Part shown: positions 8,832 through 17,295 of the stretch, in pieces
Layout: every line of letters begins with the position of its first letter
Numbering within the stretch: position 1 is the first letter of the stretch
Assembly: GCF_016918855.1 (NCBI RefSeq)
Contig: NZ_JADKYB010000010.1
Location: 186,001 to 250,000 of the forward strand
Reading direction: 5' to 3'
DNA: 64,000 nt
DNA from: Actinacidiphila acididurans
GTDB taxonomy: Bacteria > Actinomycetota > Actinomycetes > Streptomycetales > Streptomycetaceae
The notes under the pieces: model-generated
Database searches by the model: none
The model's input: the letters and a program-made list of their open reading frames with translations, nothing else
Told to the model about the DNA's origin: nothing
Made by a program: the position numbers and the translations under genes

Positions 8832-9535
8832 GCGTTTTCGCAGGTCGGAGGCCGTTTTCGCAGAGATGCGGGGGCGGCCTTTCTCGTGCTCGAATGCGGT
8901 GTGGTCGCATTGTGGTCGCAGGCGTGGGGCCTCCCGGCCCTGTGTGGGCGAAGTCGCCGGTGCCGTTCTCGGCTTGATCGGTGTGAGCTGGTTGTGGGCG
9001 GCGGGGTTGTGATCGCGGAGTGGTCGCGGCAAGCCTGTGCGGCCGGCACCAGGGCTCGGCGGGGTGCTTGCGCTGAGGGCGTGGTCGATGGCGGACAGGG
9101 TTCGGCGCACGTGGAGGGCGTGCTGGGCCAGGTGGACGTCGTCCCAGTGCAGGGCGGAGAGCGCTCGACAGGATGGCGAGGATGCGGTGCACGGTAACCT
9201 TGCCCCGTCCTGCGGCGAGCTGGGCGTGGACGAGCGCGGCGATGTGCGGGTAGCCGAGGTCGTCCAGGGGGATGTCGCCCAGAGCGGGGATGAGGTCGCG
9301 GGTGACGTAGTCCCTGTAGCGGGCCATCGTCGTGGGCTGCAGCACGAGACTCTTCGCCTCCGGCCACGCCACCAGGTAGTCCGCCGTGGACTGGTTGGGA
9401 TCCGCGGTAAAGCCAGCCGCCTGTCCTCGGCCGGAGAGCAGCGACCACGACGCGACCGCAGCCGGGCACCTGGGCCCGTGACCTGCAGCTCCCCCTTGAC
9501 GTGTACCAGGCGCAAGTACGTGTGGGTGCGTTTCT
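8794..9535 (-). pseudogene. Decayed tyrosine integrase abutting the tRNA-Pro att site
   Basis: The frame ending at 8794 closes with TTGFEPATP, the well-known C-terminal reading of integrases that run into a tRNA. Upstream it contains the core-binding part YLVAWPEAKSLVLQPTTMAR followed by RYRDYVTRDLIPALGDIPLD. In another frame lies LSALHWDDVHLAQHALHVRR, the start of a catalytic domain. Catalytic Arg, His-x-x-Arg and Tyr motifs are not found intact and frames switch at least twice. It is a dead integrase of the pSAM2-like class. Confidence 0.75.
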
Positions 9536-9539
9536 TCTC

Positions 9540-9870
9540 GAGGGACGACGCCCTTGGGACGGCCGGTGGAGCCCGAGGTGAAGATGATCCACGCGTCGTC
9601 GTCGGGAGAAGGGCGGCGGGCGGTGGGCTCGGTGCCACGGGCCGCGGCGCTTCCGGCGGCGCCGGTCGGGGTCAGGGTGCGGTCGGCGCCCAGCACGGCG
9701 GCCACGCCCGCCTCGCCGAAGACCAGCTCCGCCCGCTCGTCCGGGTCCTCGGCGTCCACCGGCACGTACGCGGCGCCCACCGCGAGCACGGCCAGGATGC
9801 ACACGTAGAGGTCGTTGCTGCCCGACGGCACCCGGACACCCACCCGGTCGCCCGGGCCGACCCCGCTCCG
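9540..9870 (-). pseudogene. Truncated N-terminal fragment of an NRPS adenylation domain
   Basis: The minus-strand frame contains A-domain core motif A2 (ILAVLAVGAAYVPVDAEDP) and A3 (WIIFTSGSTGRPKGVV), then stops being homologous at about 9540, where integrase-derived sequence begins. Everything after A3, including A5-A10 and a carrier domain, is absent. It is a broken relic with no usable start. It lies 600 bases from the intact biosynthetic cluster, so it may be debris of an older or larger NRPS locus. Confidence 0.8.
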
Positions 9871-9910
9871 CCCTCCCGGGCTCACTGACGCACCCCCTCT
9901 GACCTGTACG

Positions 9911-10449
9911 GAGAGCAGGGCCGCAGCCTCCCGCGCTGACGCACCGTCAGACGCCGGAATGTACCGCACCCCACACCGCACCCTCCCACCGCACCCCATG
10001 CCCCGGCCCGCCCGGCCCGAGGCCCGTGCGGGACCCGGCTACCGCGAAGCTCACCGCGGCCGGCAACTGAGCCTCGACTCCTCGCCGCACCGCATGGTTG
10101 ACACCGCGGAGAGAGCCTGGTTAGCATTTCTGACGGAATTTCGTGGTATTGCTCTCGATCCGGGAGACCGGGCGAGGGATCGTTCATCGAACGCAGGCTT
10201 GATCGACCGCGTTACGCGTCGGATCACCCGTCCTGGGCGTCCCGTCCCGCTCCACCCGTTGTTCCGTGCCTCCGGGTCCACCACGCTCCCGCACCACCCC
10301 TGGCAGGGTTGTGCCCGCCCGGTGCCGTCCCCTTCCGCGGTCACGCCCACGCCCGCCCCGGCGTTGTCGCGGTGCCGCTGCTTTCCGGTCGTCACCCCCG
10401 TTCCTTTTCCCGTGGCTCCATCAGGTCTGCCGACGCGATTGGAGAAGCC
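9911..10449. other. Leader region of the tandem-LuxR gene
   Basis: No supported gene lies here. The interval contains a promoter candidate at 10098-10127, which would give a leader of roughly 315 bases before the GTG start at 10450. I see no terminator or riboswitch-like structure that I could support. Confidence 0.4.
10098..10127 (+). promoter_or_regulatory. Promoter candidate TTGACA-18-TAGCAT
   Basis: A perfect -35 box TTGACA (10098-10103) is followed after 18 bases by TAGCAT (10122-10127), close to the TAGRRT form common in Streptomyces housekeeping promoters. It points toward the luxR-type gene. No start site is demonstrated. Confidence 0.5.
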
Positions 10450-10893
10450 GTGAACGAGGGAGGCGCAGCCGGTCTCACCCGAAGGGAGCAGGCCGTCCTG
10501 CTGCTGGTGTCCGCCGGTCTGAGCAATCGGGGGATTGCGCGACACCTGGGCATCTCGGAGAAGACCGTCAAGAACCACCTGAGTGCCATCTATCCGAAGA
10601 TCGGTGCCGCCGACCGCACCCAGGCGGCGCTGTACGCCGTGCAGGACGCCCGGCCCGAGCCGCCGGTCACCCCGGGGCGGACCCCGGCCCTGGCACCGGA
10701 GGCCCTGGCCCACCTGACGTCCCGCGAGACCGACGTCCTGCTGCTGGTGTCCGCCGGTCTGAGCAATCGGGGGATCGCGCGACACCTGGGCATCTCGGAG
10801 AAGACGGTCAAGAACCACCTGAGTGCCATCTATCCGAAGATCGGTGCCGCCGACCGCACCCAGGCGGCGCTGTACGCCGTGGGGGTCAGGTGA
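10450..10893 (+). CDS. Tandem LuxR-type DNA-binding protein, two near-identical HTH domains
   Basis: From the GTG at 10450, preceded by GGAGAAG, the product is 147 residues. It is almost entirely two copies of a LuxR C-terminal helix-turn-helix, each with LSNRGIARHLGISEKTVKNH and the following dimerisation helix. No receiver, autoinducer-binding or ATPase domain is present. A 31-residue Pro/Ala linker joins the copies. The two 49-residue cores are identical in protein sequence. Such a molecule could bind a tandem operator as a monomer, or act as an obligate pre-formed dimer. It converges on the EPSP-synthase-like gene and is the only regulator in the cluster, so it is the likely cluster activator. 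Confidence 0.9.
   Translation: MNEGGAAGLTRREQAVLLLVSAGLSNRGIARHLGISEKTVKNHLSAIYPKIGAADRTQAALYAVQDARPEPPVTPGRTPALAPEALAHLTSRETDVLLLVSAGLSNRGIARHLGISEKTVKNHLSAIYPKIGAADRTQAALYAVGVR
10494..10641 (+). repeat. First unit of a 148-bp intragenic direct repeat
   Basis: This unit matches 10734-10881 at 146 of 148 positions, with a repeat period of 240 bases. The two differences, at 10535 and 10566, are both third-position changes that leave the amino acids (Ile and Thr) unchanged. The unit encodes one LuxR HTH domain. Confidence 0.95.
10734..10881 (+). repeat. Second unit of the 148-bp intragenic direct repeat
   Basis: This is the second copy of the HTH-coding repeat, 146 of 148 bases identical to the first. 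The flanking linker sequence is not repeated, so the homology stops sharply at the domain edges. Confidence 0.95.
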
Positions 10894-10914
10894 GCCGGCC
10901 GCCGGTCGACCGGG

Positions 10915-12279
10915 TCAGCCGGCCATCGCCTCGCTGACCACCCCGCCGGCGTCGCCGTCCCCCTCGACGGCCGTGGTGCGCACCCCGGCCTTGGCGAACT
11001 CCGTCAGGAAGGCGGGGAAGGACAGCCGCACGTCCTCGAAGCCGGCGAACCGGTTCGCCGACCGCATCCGCAGCCCGGCCACGAACAGCGACATGAAGAC
11101 ACGGTGGTCGCCCCAGCTCGACAGAGTCGCCCCGCCGGGGTACGACCGCGCGCCGCGGACCTCGAAGCCGTCGCAGATCCCGTCGTCGTACAGGACCTCG
11201 ATGTCCACGCCCATACGGGTGAGTTCGGTGGCCATGGCCTCGATGCGGGACGCCTTGTGGAAGCGGGTGAGCCGTCCGCCGGTGACCCGCAGGCTGCCCT
11301 GGACGTACGCCCCGAGAGCGGCGAGCGTGGGCACGATATTGGGGCAGTCCTGCACGTTCACCTCGAAGGAGCCGCGCAGGCTGTCCGGCGGGTTGTCGAC
11401 GGTCAGCGACGAGGTGGCCCGGTCGAAGGTGACGGTCACCCCGAGCTGCTCAAGGATGGGGACGATGGCGAACTCGCCCTGCATGCTGTCGCCGTACACG
11501 TCGGTCAGGACGGTCCGCCCCGGGAAGAGCGCGGCGGCGGCCAGCAGGTACGAGGCCGAGGTGTAGTCCTCGTGCGTGGTGACGTCCTGGGCCCGGTAGG
11601 AGGAGGGCTCCACCTGGTAGTGGCGTAAGTCATCCGACGCGGAGACCTTGATACCGGCGCCGGTCAGGCTCGCCAGCGTCTGGCGGATGTACGACTGCGA
11701 GTAGACGTCACCCGTCACCTCGATCTCCACCGGGCCGTCGGCCAACGGCGCGGCGAACAGGACCGCGGTGACGAACTGTGAGCTGATGTCGCCGGGCAGC
11801 CGGCAGACCCCGCCCTTCAGCCCGCCGCCCCAGTTGACGACCGGGGCCTTGTCCTCGCTCACGATCGACTCGATGTCCGCGCCGAGTTCGCGCAGCGCGC
11901 GCAGCAGGGGCTCCATCACACGGTTGCGCAGGGTGGCGTCGCCCGTCACCACGACAGGCGACGGCTGTACGGAGGCCAGCGCGGTCATGGTGCGGAACAC
12001 CAGGCCCGAGCCGCGGGACTGGATGACCCGCCGGTGGTGCCGGAAGGACCGACCGGTACCCCGGATCTCCAGGTACCCGTCGTGCTCGGTGATCTCGGCA
12101 CCGAAGGCACGGCAGGCGTTCTTCATCGTCTCCGTCTCGTCGCACCGGAGGTCGTTGAAGACCCGTGACGTGCCCTCGGCCAGCGTGCCGGTCAGAATGG
12201 CCCGCTGCGTCTCCGGTTTCGAGGACGGGACGCGGAACGTCCCGGAAAAGGAATCGACCGGATCAACCTTCAGCAGCAT
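10915..12279 (-). CDS. EPSP-synthase-family enolpyruvyl transferase, diverged (biosynthetic)
   Basis: The 454-residue protein aligns end to end with AroA. Recognisable blocks are VPSSKPETQRAIL, DISSQFVTAVLFAAPLADG, SASYLLAAAALF, DSMQGEF, EAMATELTRMG and WGDHRVFMSLF. By hand alignment to E. coli AroA it keeps K22, R27, R100, S169, S170, Q171, S197, Y200, D313, R344, H385 and R386. It changes S23 to Pro, T97 to Leu, R124 to Thr, N336 to Leu, K340 to His, E341 to Lys and K411 to Leu. Two phosphoenolpyruvate contacts and the catalytic glutamate are thus altered, so it is probably not a shikimate enzyme. It is divergent from the NRPS genes. Known biosynthetic relatives include the NikO-type UMP enolpyruvyl transferases. 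A start at 12285 is also possible. Confidence 0.85.
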   Translation of the reverse strand: MLLKVDPVDSFSGTFRVPSSKPETQRAILTGTLAEGTSRVFNDLRCDETETMKNACRAFGAEITEHDGYLEIRGTGRSFRHHRRVIQSRGSGLVFRTMTALASVQPSPVVVTGDATLRNRVMEPLLRALRELGADIESIVSEDKAPVVNWGGGLKGGVCRLPGDISSQFVTAVLFAAPLADGPVEIEVTGDVYSQSYIRQTLASLTGAGIKVSASDDLRHYQVEPSSYRAQDVTTHEDYTSASYLLAAAALFPGRTVLTDVYGDSMQGEFAIVPILEQLGVTVTFDRATSSLTVDNPPDSLRGSFEVNVQDCPNIVPTLAALGAYVQGSLRVTGGRLTRFHKASRIEAMATELTRMGVDIEVLYDDGICDGFEVRGARSYPGGATLSSWGDHRVFMSLFVAGLRMRSANRFAGFEDVRLSFPAFLTEFAKAGVRTTAVEGDGDAGGVVSEAMAG

Positions 12280-12854
12280 CCCCATCTCCCCATCGTTCGC
12301 CGTCGGATGTCCTTGCCGGCGTTGTCGCCCGATGTCCACGGCAGCCGGAGCCCCCGCCGTGCGGGCGGCGTGTCCGCCGGCGCGCACCGGCGGGCCAGTT
12401 GTCGGAGCCGGCCGGTCGGAAAAAGCATCGCTGGCACACAACGGTCCCCCTTCCGGCGGCGGGGTGCGGTACGAGTTTTGTTTCCGTGCCACGGGCCGAC
12501 AATAGGTCCATCGGCCCATGGCGTTTTCCGTACCTGCCCTGGCAAGGTGTTCCGTTTTCACCGCCGGTCCCCGCTCCCGGCGTCCGGAACCGGCCATGAT
12601 CTCGTTTCCCTGGAATCCCGGGATAAGCCACGACGACGGCAACTCAACGGCAGCAGCACAGGATTCGCGCCAAGTCTCTGGCGACTGGGTAGCCGAATGC
12701 GTATGCTCATGCGCCGGACGCAGCCGAATGAGCCGAGGGATTCAGCGTGGACGATTCTCAGGAGCGCGTGCAACGCGAGGGGTCGTTACGGCGGGAGCCG
12801 ACACCGGCGTACGGGTACCGTTGCCGGCACGCCGAAGTCGGCTGAGGCGACGCG
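12280..12854. promoter_or_regulatory. 575-bp divergent control region between EPSPS-like gene and exporter
   Basis: The two halves of the cluster are transcribed away from this interval. No supported gene lies in it; open frames are arginine/proline-rich shadows. A locally AT-richer patch near 12475-12510 is a plausible promoter area, but I could not define clear -35/-10 pairs. Operators for the tandem-LuxR regulator would be expected here. Confidence 0.5.
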
Positions 12855-14177
12855 ATGTCCGGCGCCCTGGACGAGCAGGTCTCGAAGGAGCCCCCCGAGG
12901 TCTCGTCGGGGACGCTGTGGCGCAACACCGACTTCCTGAAGTTCTGGTCGGGTGAGGCGCTGTCGCTGTTCGGCACGCAGATCACCAGCCTGGCACTGCC
13001 CCTGACCGCCGTGATCGCCTTCGACGCGAGCGCGGAGGCGGTGGGCCTGCTGCGCTTCCTGCAGCTGGTTCCGTACCTGTTCCTGGCGCTCGTCTTCGGG
13101 GTGTGGGTGGACCGGGGCCGACGCAAGCCGATCATGATGGCGGCGAACGCGGTGCGGATGCTGCTGATCGCGCTGATTCCGCTGCTGTGGCACCTCCACC
13201 ACCTGTCCATGTCCGGCCTGCTGGTGATCGCCTGCGTGGTCGGCGTCTTCTCGGTCCTGTTCGACGTCAGTTGGATGTCCTTCGTGCCCACCCTGGTGAA
13301 GGACTCCCGGCATTACGTCGAGGCCAATCAGAAGCTGGGCGTCACCCAGTCGACCACCGACGTGGCGGGGCCGGGCGTCGCGGGTGTGCTGATCGGCTGG
13401 CTGGGGCCGCCCACCGCGATGGTGCTTGACGCGGTGTCGTACCTGGCCTCGTTGGCCGGCCTGCTGCTCATCCGTACCCCCGAGCCCGTACCGCCGCGCA
13501 GCGACCAGGCGAAACGGCATCTCGGACGGGAACTGCTGGAAGGGGTGCGCTGGGTGTTCGGCCACGGCGTGCTGCGCTCGCTGGCCGTGCTGGCACCCTT
13601 CACCAACTTCTCGCTGACCTGCGTCCAGACGTTGTTCCTGCTCTACGGGGTGCGCGACCGCGGCCTGAGCCCGGAGGCGGTCGGCCTGGTCTTCTCCTGC
13701 TCGTCGGTCGGCGCGCTGCTGGGGGCGCTGATGTCCAGGTCGGTACTGCGCCGCTACCCGGTGGGCCCGGTGTACGGACTCGCGCTGGCGGCGATCTACA
13801 CCGCGCCGCTGCTGCTCCCGCTCGCCGGCGGACCCAGGCCGGTGGTGATCGCCCTGTTCATCCTGTCCCTGCTGATCAGCTACTTCGGCAGTGGCCTGTC
13901 GAACGTCACCCAGTTGTCGCTGCGCCAGACCATCACCCCGGGGTCGCTGATGGGCCGGATGAACGCCGCCTTCCGCACCCTCCTCTTCGGCGGCGGCGCG
14001 CTGGGCGGGCTGTTCGGGGGCCTGATCGGCGGCGCGATCGGCCTGCGGCCGGGACTGACGGTGGTCGCGATCTGTTCGGCGGCGATGGTGGTCCCGATCG
14101 CGTTGTCACCGGTGGTACGGCTGCGCGCCATGCCGGCGCCGGAGACCGAACCCGCCACCTCGCCGGAAGCCGCCTGA
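12855..14177 (+). CDS. MFS efflux transporter of the cluster
   Basis: The 440-residue protein has about 12 hydrophobic segments. The start LWRNTDFLKFWSGEALSLFG and the loop VWVDRGRRKPIMMAANAVRM are typical of the MFS_3/EntS-like and macrolide-efflux families. Loop 2-3 carries the D-R-G-R-R-K variant of MFS motif A. It is the first gene rightward of the divergent region and is followed after 53 bases by the condensation-domain gene. Its likely role is export of the peptide product and self-protection, inferred from family and position. Confidence 0.88.
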   Translation: MSGALDEQVSKEPPEVSSGTLWRNTDFLKFWSGEALSLFGTQITSLALPLTAVIAFDASAEAVGLLRFLQLVPYLFLALVFGVWVDRGRRKPIMMAANAVRMLLIALIPLLWHLHHLSMSGLLVIACVVGVFSVLFDVSWMSFVPTLVKDSRHYVEANQKLGVTQSTTDVAGPGVAGVLIGWLGPPTAMVLDAVSYLASLAGLLLIRTPEPVPPRSDQAKRHLGRELLEGVRWVFGHGVLRSLAVLAPFTNFSLTCVQTLFLLYGVRDRGLSPEAVGLVFSCSSVGALLGALMSRSVLRRYPVGPVYGLALAAIYTAPLLLPLAGGPRPVVIALFILSLLISYFGSGLSNVTQLSLRQTITPGSLMGRMNAAFRTLLFGGGALGGLFGGLIGGAIGLRPGLTVVAICSAAMVVPIALSPVVRLRAMPAPETEPATSPEAA

Positions 14178-14230
14178 CCCCGGGCGCACCTACTCGGCCC
14201 AGGCTCCGATCCTCATCGAAGGAGTAACCG

Positions 14231-16234
14231 ATGCAGCGTCACGGCCACGTGGGCACGGACGGCACGCGCACCCGGCGCCTGTCCTTCGCCCAGGAGCAGC
14301 TCTGGTTCCTCGACCAGCTCACGCCCGGGAACGCGTACAACGTCCTGATGGTCTGGCGGCTCCGCGGTCCGTTGCACACCGGGTCGCTGCATCGCGCGCT
14401 GAACCTCGTCGTGGCCCGCCACGAGGCACTGCGCGTCACCTTCAGCGACGACGACGGCACCCCGTACCAGGTGGTCGCCCCGCCGGCCACGGTGCCGCTG
14501 ACGGTGACCGACCTGCGCGGACTGTCCACCGTCGAGCGGGAGGAGCGGGTCCGGGCCGAGATCGAGGCCCGGCGGTCGCAGCCGTACGACCTGAGGACCG
14601 GCCCGCTGTGCCGCTTCGGGGTGATACGGACCGCCGAGGAGGAATACGTCTTCTACCAGGGCTATCACCACATCATCACCGACGGCTGGTCCACCTCGGT
14701 GGTCAATGCGGAGCTGTCCGCCGCCTACCGGGCGTTCGAGTCCGGCGCCGAGCCGGTCTTCGAGGAGACGCGCCTGGACTACACGGAGTACGCCGAGGCA
14801 CAGCGCGAACGCCTTCACGGAGCCGTACTGGACGAGGAAGTGGCGTTCTGGCGGCAGAAGCTGGCCGGGCTGCCGGTGCTGGAACTGCCCCACGACCGGC
14901 CCCGCCCGGCGGGCGAAGGGGGCCACCGCGGCGCCTCCCTGGTCAAGGGGTTCCCCGCCGACGTGCGCGCCGCCGTGCGGCGGCTCGCCGACGAGCAGGG
15001 CGTGTCGATGTTCATGGTGCTGGCGGCCGCGTACGCCGTGGTGCTCGGCCGCTGGACCGGGCTGGAGGACCTCCCCGTCGGGGTGCCCATGCCAGGCCGG
15101 CCGGACCCGGAGCTCGAGTCGCTGGTCGGCATGTTCATCAACATGGTGGTGCTGCGCTCGGACCTGTCGGGTGACCCCACCTTCGGCGAGCTGGTGGAAC
15201 GCGTCGCGGACGGCGTCCTGGAGCTGTACGACCACGAGGAACTGCCGTTCAACCAGGTGGTGGACGCCGTCCAGCCGGTGCGTGAGCCGAACCGGAACCC
15301 GCTGTTCCAGGTGAGCCTGCAACTGCTGGGCGCCTCGGTGTCCGGTGAGGAGCTGGCGTTCCCCGCAGTGACCGCCGAGATCGTGACGCTCGACTCGGTC
15401 AGCTCGCGGTTCGACATCTCGGTCAGCATCGTGGACGACGGCTCCGCGCTGCGCGCCGGCGTGGAGTACTCCGCCGACATGTTCGACCGGTGGCGGATGG
15501 AGGCGATGCTCGACCACCTGGAGGCGGTGCTGCTGGCCGCGGCCGCCGACCCGGACCAGCGGCTGTCCGCGATCCCCCTGGTGACCGGGGAGGCGGCCGA
15601 GCGGCTGCTCGCCGCCGGCCGCGGCGACCTGCCCCCGGCGGTCGCGGGCGCACCGGTGTCCGCCCTCTGGGCAGGTCTGTCCGCCGCGGACCGCCAGGCG
15701 TACGTGGTGGACCGGGCGCTCGGCCTGGTCCCTCCGGGCGTTCCCGGCGAACTGCTGGTCGCGGTCCCCGAGCCGGGCGGTGGCACCTCGGCCGGGATGC
15801 CGGTCGCCGACCCCTTCCGGCCGGGCCGCTGGGCCGTTCGCACCGGCGTCCGCGTGCGCTGGACCCCCGACCTGCGGCTGGAGCGCGCGGACCGGCCGGC
15901 CCAGGGGTCCTTTTCCGGGGCGGATCCCGCCCGCCCCGAAGGAGCGGTCCCGGCCGGCGAAGCGGATACCGCAGGGGCCGACCGGGACGCCCCCCGCACC
16001 GCCACCGAGAAGTCCGTCGCCGGCATCTTCGGCGAGGTCCTGGCCCTGCCCGAGGTGGGCGCCGAGGACAGCTTCTTCGACATCGGCGGCAACTCGCTCC
16101 AGGCGATGCGCGCGGTCAGCCGGATCAACAGGGGATTCGGCATCAAGCTCAGCGTCCGCGCGCTCTACGGCAACGCGACCGTGCGGGCGGTGTCCTCCGT
16201 CGTGGACGAGAAGGTGAAGGGCGAGTCCGCCTGA
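14231..16234 (+). CDS. NRPS condensation domain-collapsed adenylation domain-carrier protein
   Basis: The 667-residue protein starts with a full condensation domain (about 15-435) with the active-site motif HHIITDG at 146-152. It ends with a carrier domain with FFDIGGNSLQAM, the phosphopantetheine serine being residue 622. Between them, residues 491-556 read VDRALGLVPPGVPGELLV and later VADPFRPGRWAVRTGVRVRW. These match the A5-A7 part of an adenylation domain, but motifs A1-A4, A8 and A10 are gone. The module thus lost its own activating domain and must be loaded in trans. An AAGGAG ribosome site lies 8 bases before the ATG. It should form the peptide bond between the two loaded amino acids. 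Confidence 0.9.
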   Translation: MQRHGHVGTDGTRTRRLSFAQEQLWFLDQLTPGNAYNVLMVWRLRGPLHTGSLHRALNLVVARHEALRVTFSDDDGTPYQVVAPPATVPLTVTDLRGLSTVEREERVRAEIEARRSQPYDLRTGPLCRFGVIRTAEEEYVFYQGYHHIITDGWSTSVVNAELSAAYRAFESGAEPVFEETRLDYTEYAEAQRERLHGAVLDEEVAFWRQKLAGLPVLELPHDRPRPAGEGGHRGASLVKGFPADVRAAVRRLADEQGVSMFMVLAAAYAVVLGRWTGLEDLPVGVPMPGRPDPELESLVGMFINMVVLRSDLSGDPTFGELVERVADGVLELYDHEELPFNQVVDAVQPVREPNRNPLFQVSLQLLGASVSGEELAFPAVTAEIVTLDSVSSRFDISVSIVDDGSALRAGVEYSADMFDRWRMEAMLDHLEAVLLAAAADPDQRLSAIPLVTGEAAERLLAAGRGDLPPAVAGAPVSALWAGLSAADRQAYVVDRALGLVPPGVPGELLVAVPEPGGGTSAGMPVADPFRPGRWAVRTGVRVRWTPDLRLERADRPAQGSFSGADPARPEGAVPAGEADTAGADRDAPRTATEKSVAGIFGEVLALPEVGAEDSFFDIGGNSLQAMRAVSRINRGFGIKLSVRALYGNATVRAVSSVVDEKVKGESA

Positions 16235-16254
16235 CGGCGGCGAGGCCGGCAGCC

Positions 16255-17052
16255 ATGGTGGATCTGGACCGGATCGTGCCCCTCGCCCCGGGGGGCACCG
16301 CGACCCCGCTGTTCTGCGTGCACGCCAGCTCCGGCTCGGCGTGGTCGTACCTCGGGCTGGCCCGGCTGCTCGGCGAAGGGCGGCCGGTCTTCGGGATCGA
16401 GGCACCGGGCTTCGACGGCAACCGCGAGCCGGTGCGCTCGCTGCCCGCGCTGTCGGCCGAGTACGCCCGCATACTGCGGGAGTTCCGGCACGGCGGAGAG
16501 GTGGCGCTGCTCGGCTGGTCGCTGGGCGGCATCATCGCCCTCGACACGGCGCGTCGCCTGACGCGGGCCGGCACCCGGGTCCGCACGGTCGTCATGGTCG
16601 ACGTCAGCGTGCCCAGGATCGCCGAACTCCCGCCGGAGCGCGAGATCGTACGGTGGTTCCTGCACAACGTCCTCGCCAGCGTGGGGGCGGACCCGGTGAC
16701 ACCGGACCGGGTGCTGGCCGGGATGCCGGCCGACGCCGGCGCCGAAGAGGTCTTCCGGGCCGCCGAACGGGCGGCCGCGCTGCCCGCCGAGCTCGACGCG
16801 GACCTCCTGGCCGAGCGATATCCGATGTTCCGTGCCCACCTCGAGGCCAGCTACGGCTTCGAGGTCACCCAGCCCTACGACGGCCCGGTCGTCCATCTCA
16901 TCGCCTCCGAGTCGCCATGGTCCGCAATGCGCTGGAACACGGTGGCGTCGAACCTGACCGAGCACATCGTCCCCGGCACCCACTACTCGATCTGGACCGG
17001 CCATACCCTGCCGAAGGTGGCCCGGCTGGTCCGGGCCGCACTGGAAGCCTGA
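16255..17052 (+). CDS. Thioesterase (NRPS-release type, serine nucleophile)
   Basis: The 265-residue alpha/beta-hydrolase has ATPLFCVHASSGSAWSY (the oxyanion region) and the nucleophile motif LLGWSLGGIIA with Ser89. A late VPGTHYSIWTG supplies the histidine. The fold and the WSLGG motif match the thioesterase domains found at the end of NRPS modules, here as a separate protein 20 bases after the carrier-protein gene. It most likely releases the product from the condensation-carrier protein by hydrolysis or cyclisation. The start is set by homology; the ribosome site is weak. Confidence 0.85.
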   Translation: MVDLDRIVPLAPGGTATPLFCVHASSGSAWSYLGLARLLGEGRPVFGIEAPGFDGNREPVRSLPALSAEYARILREFRHGGEVALLGWSLGGIIALDTARRLTRAGTRVRTVVMVDVSVPRIAELPPEREIVRWFLHNVLASVGADPVTPDRVLAGMPADAGAEEVFRAAERAAALPAELDADLLAERYPMFRAHLEASYGFEVTQPYDGPVVHLIASESPWSAMRWNTVASNLTEHIVPGTHYSIWTGHTLPKVARLVRAALEA

Positions 17053-17123
17053 CGGGGGTGAGGCGGCTTCACACAGATTTCACAATTACCGGGCGGTGGC
17101 TGAAAGATGCCGGTATCCAGCAC

Positions 17124-17152
17124 TTGAAAAACAACCGCCCTCCAGGTCTAAT
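17124..17152 (+). promoter_or_regulatory. Strong promoter candidate TTGAAA-17-TCTAAT
   Basis: In an unusually AT-rich 240-bp gap, TTGAAA (17124-17129) is followed by exactly 17 bases and TCTAAT (17147-17152). These match the consensus at 5 of 6 and 5 of 6 positions. It would drive the eight-gene run starting at 17296. No other gap in the cluster's rightward half is long enough for a promoter. Confidence 0.65.
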
Positions 17153-17295
17153 GATGCACCGGGAATGTTTCGGGATTTTACTTCCCCACGCCTCCGCGAT
17201 ATCTGTGCATCGCGCGTGCGGTGAACGAGGCTCTGTCGAACAGTGCGCTGAACGCATTGTGCTCTCCGGTTTCCGTCTGCCGAGCTCGTAAATCG

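Noticed and set aside
10915-12279. Housekeeping aroA or a resistant EPSP-synthase copy for self-protection
   Set aside because: Too many active-site positions differ (T97, R124, E341, K411 equivalents) for a working shikimate enzyme, so a resistance copy is unlikely.
12280-12642. N-terminal extension of the EPSPS-like protein up to 12642
   Set aside because: The extra 121 codons are Arg/Pro/Gly-rich with no homology, while the ATG at 12279 has a GGGGAG site and begins exactly at the family's N-terminus.
14213-16405. 730-codon open frame on the minus strand across the condensation-domain gene
   Set aside because: The antisense frame is full of Arg/Gly/Pro/His runs, has no ribosome site or domain, and lies opposite a gene with clear motifs; high GC keeps it open.
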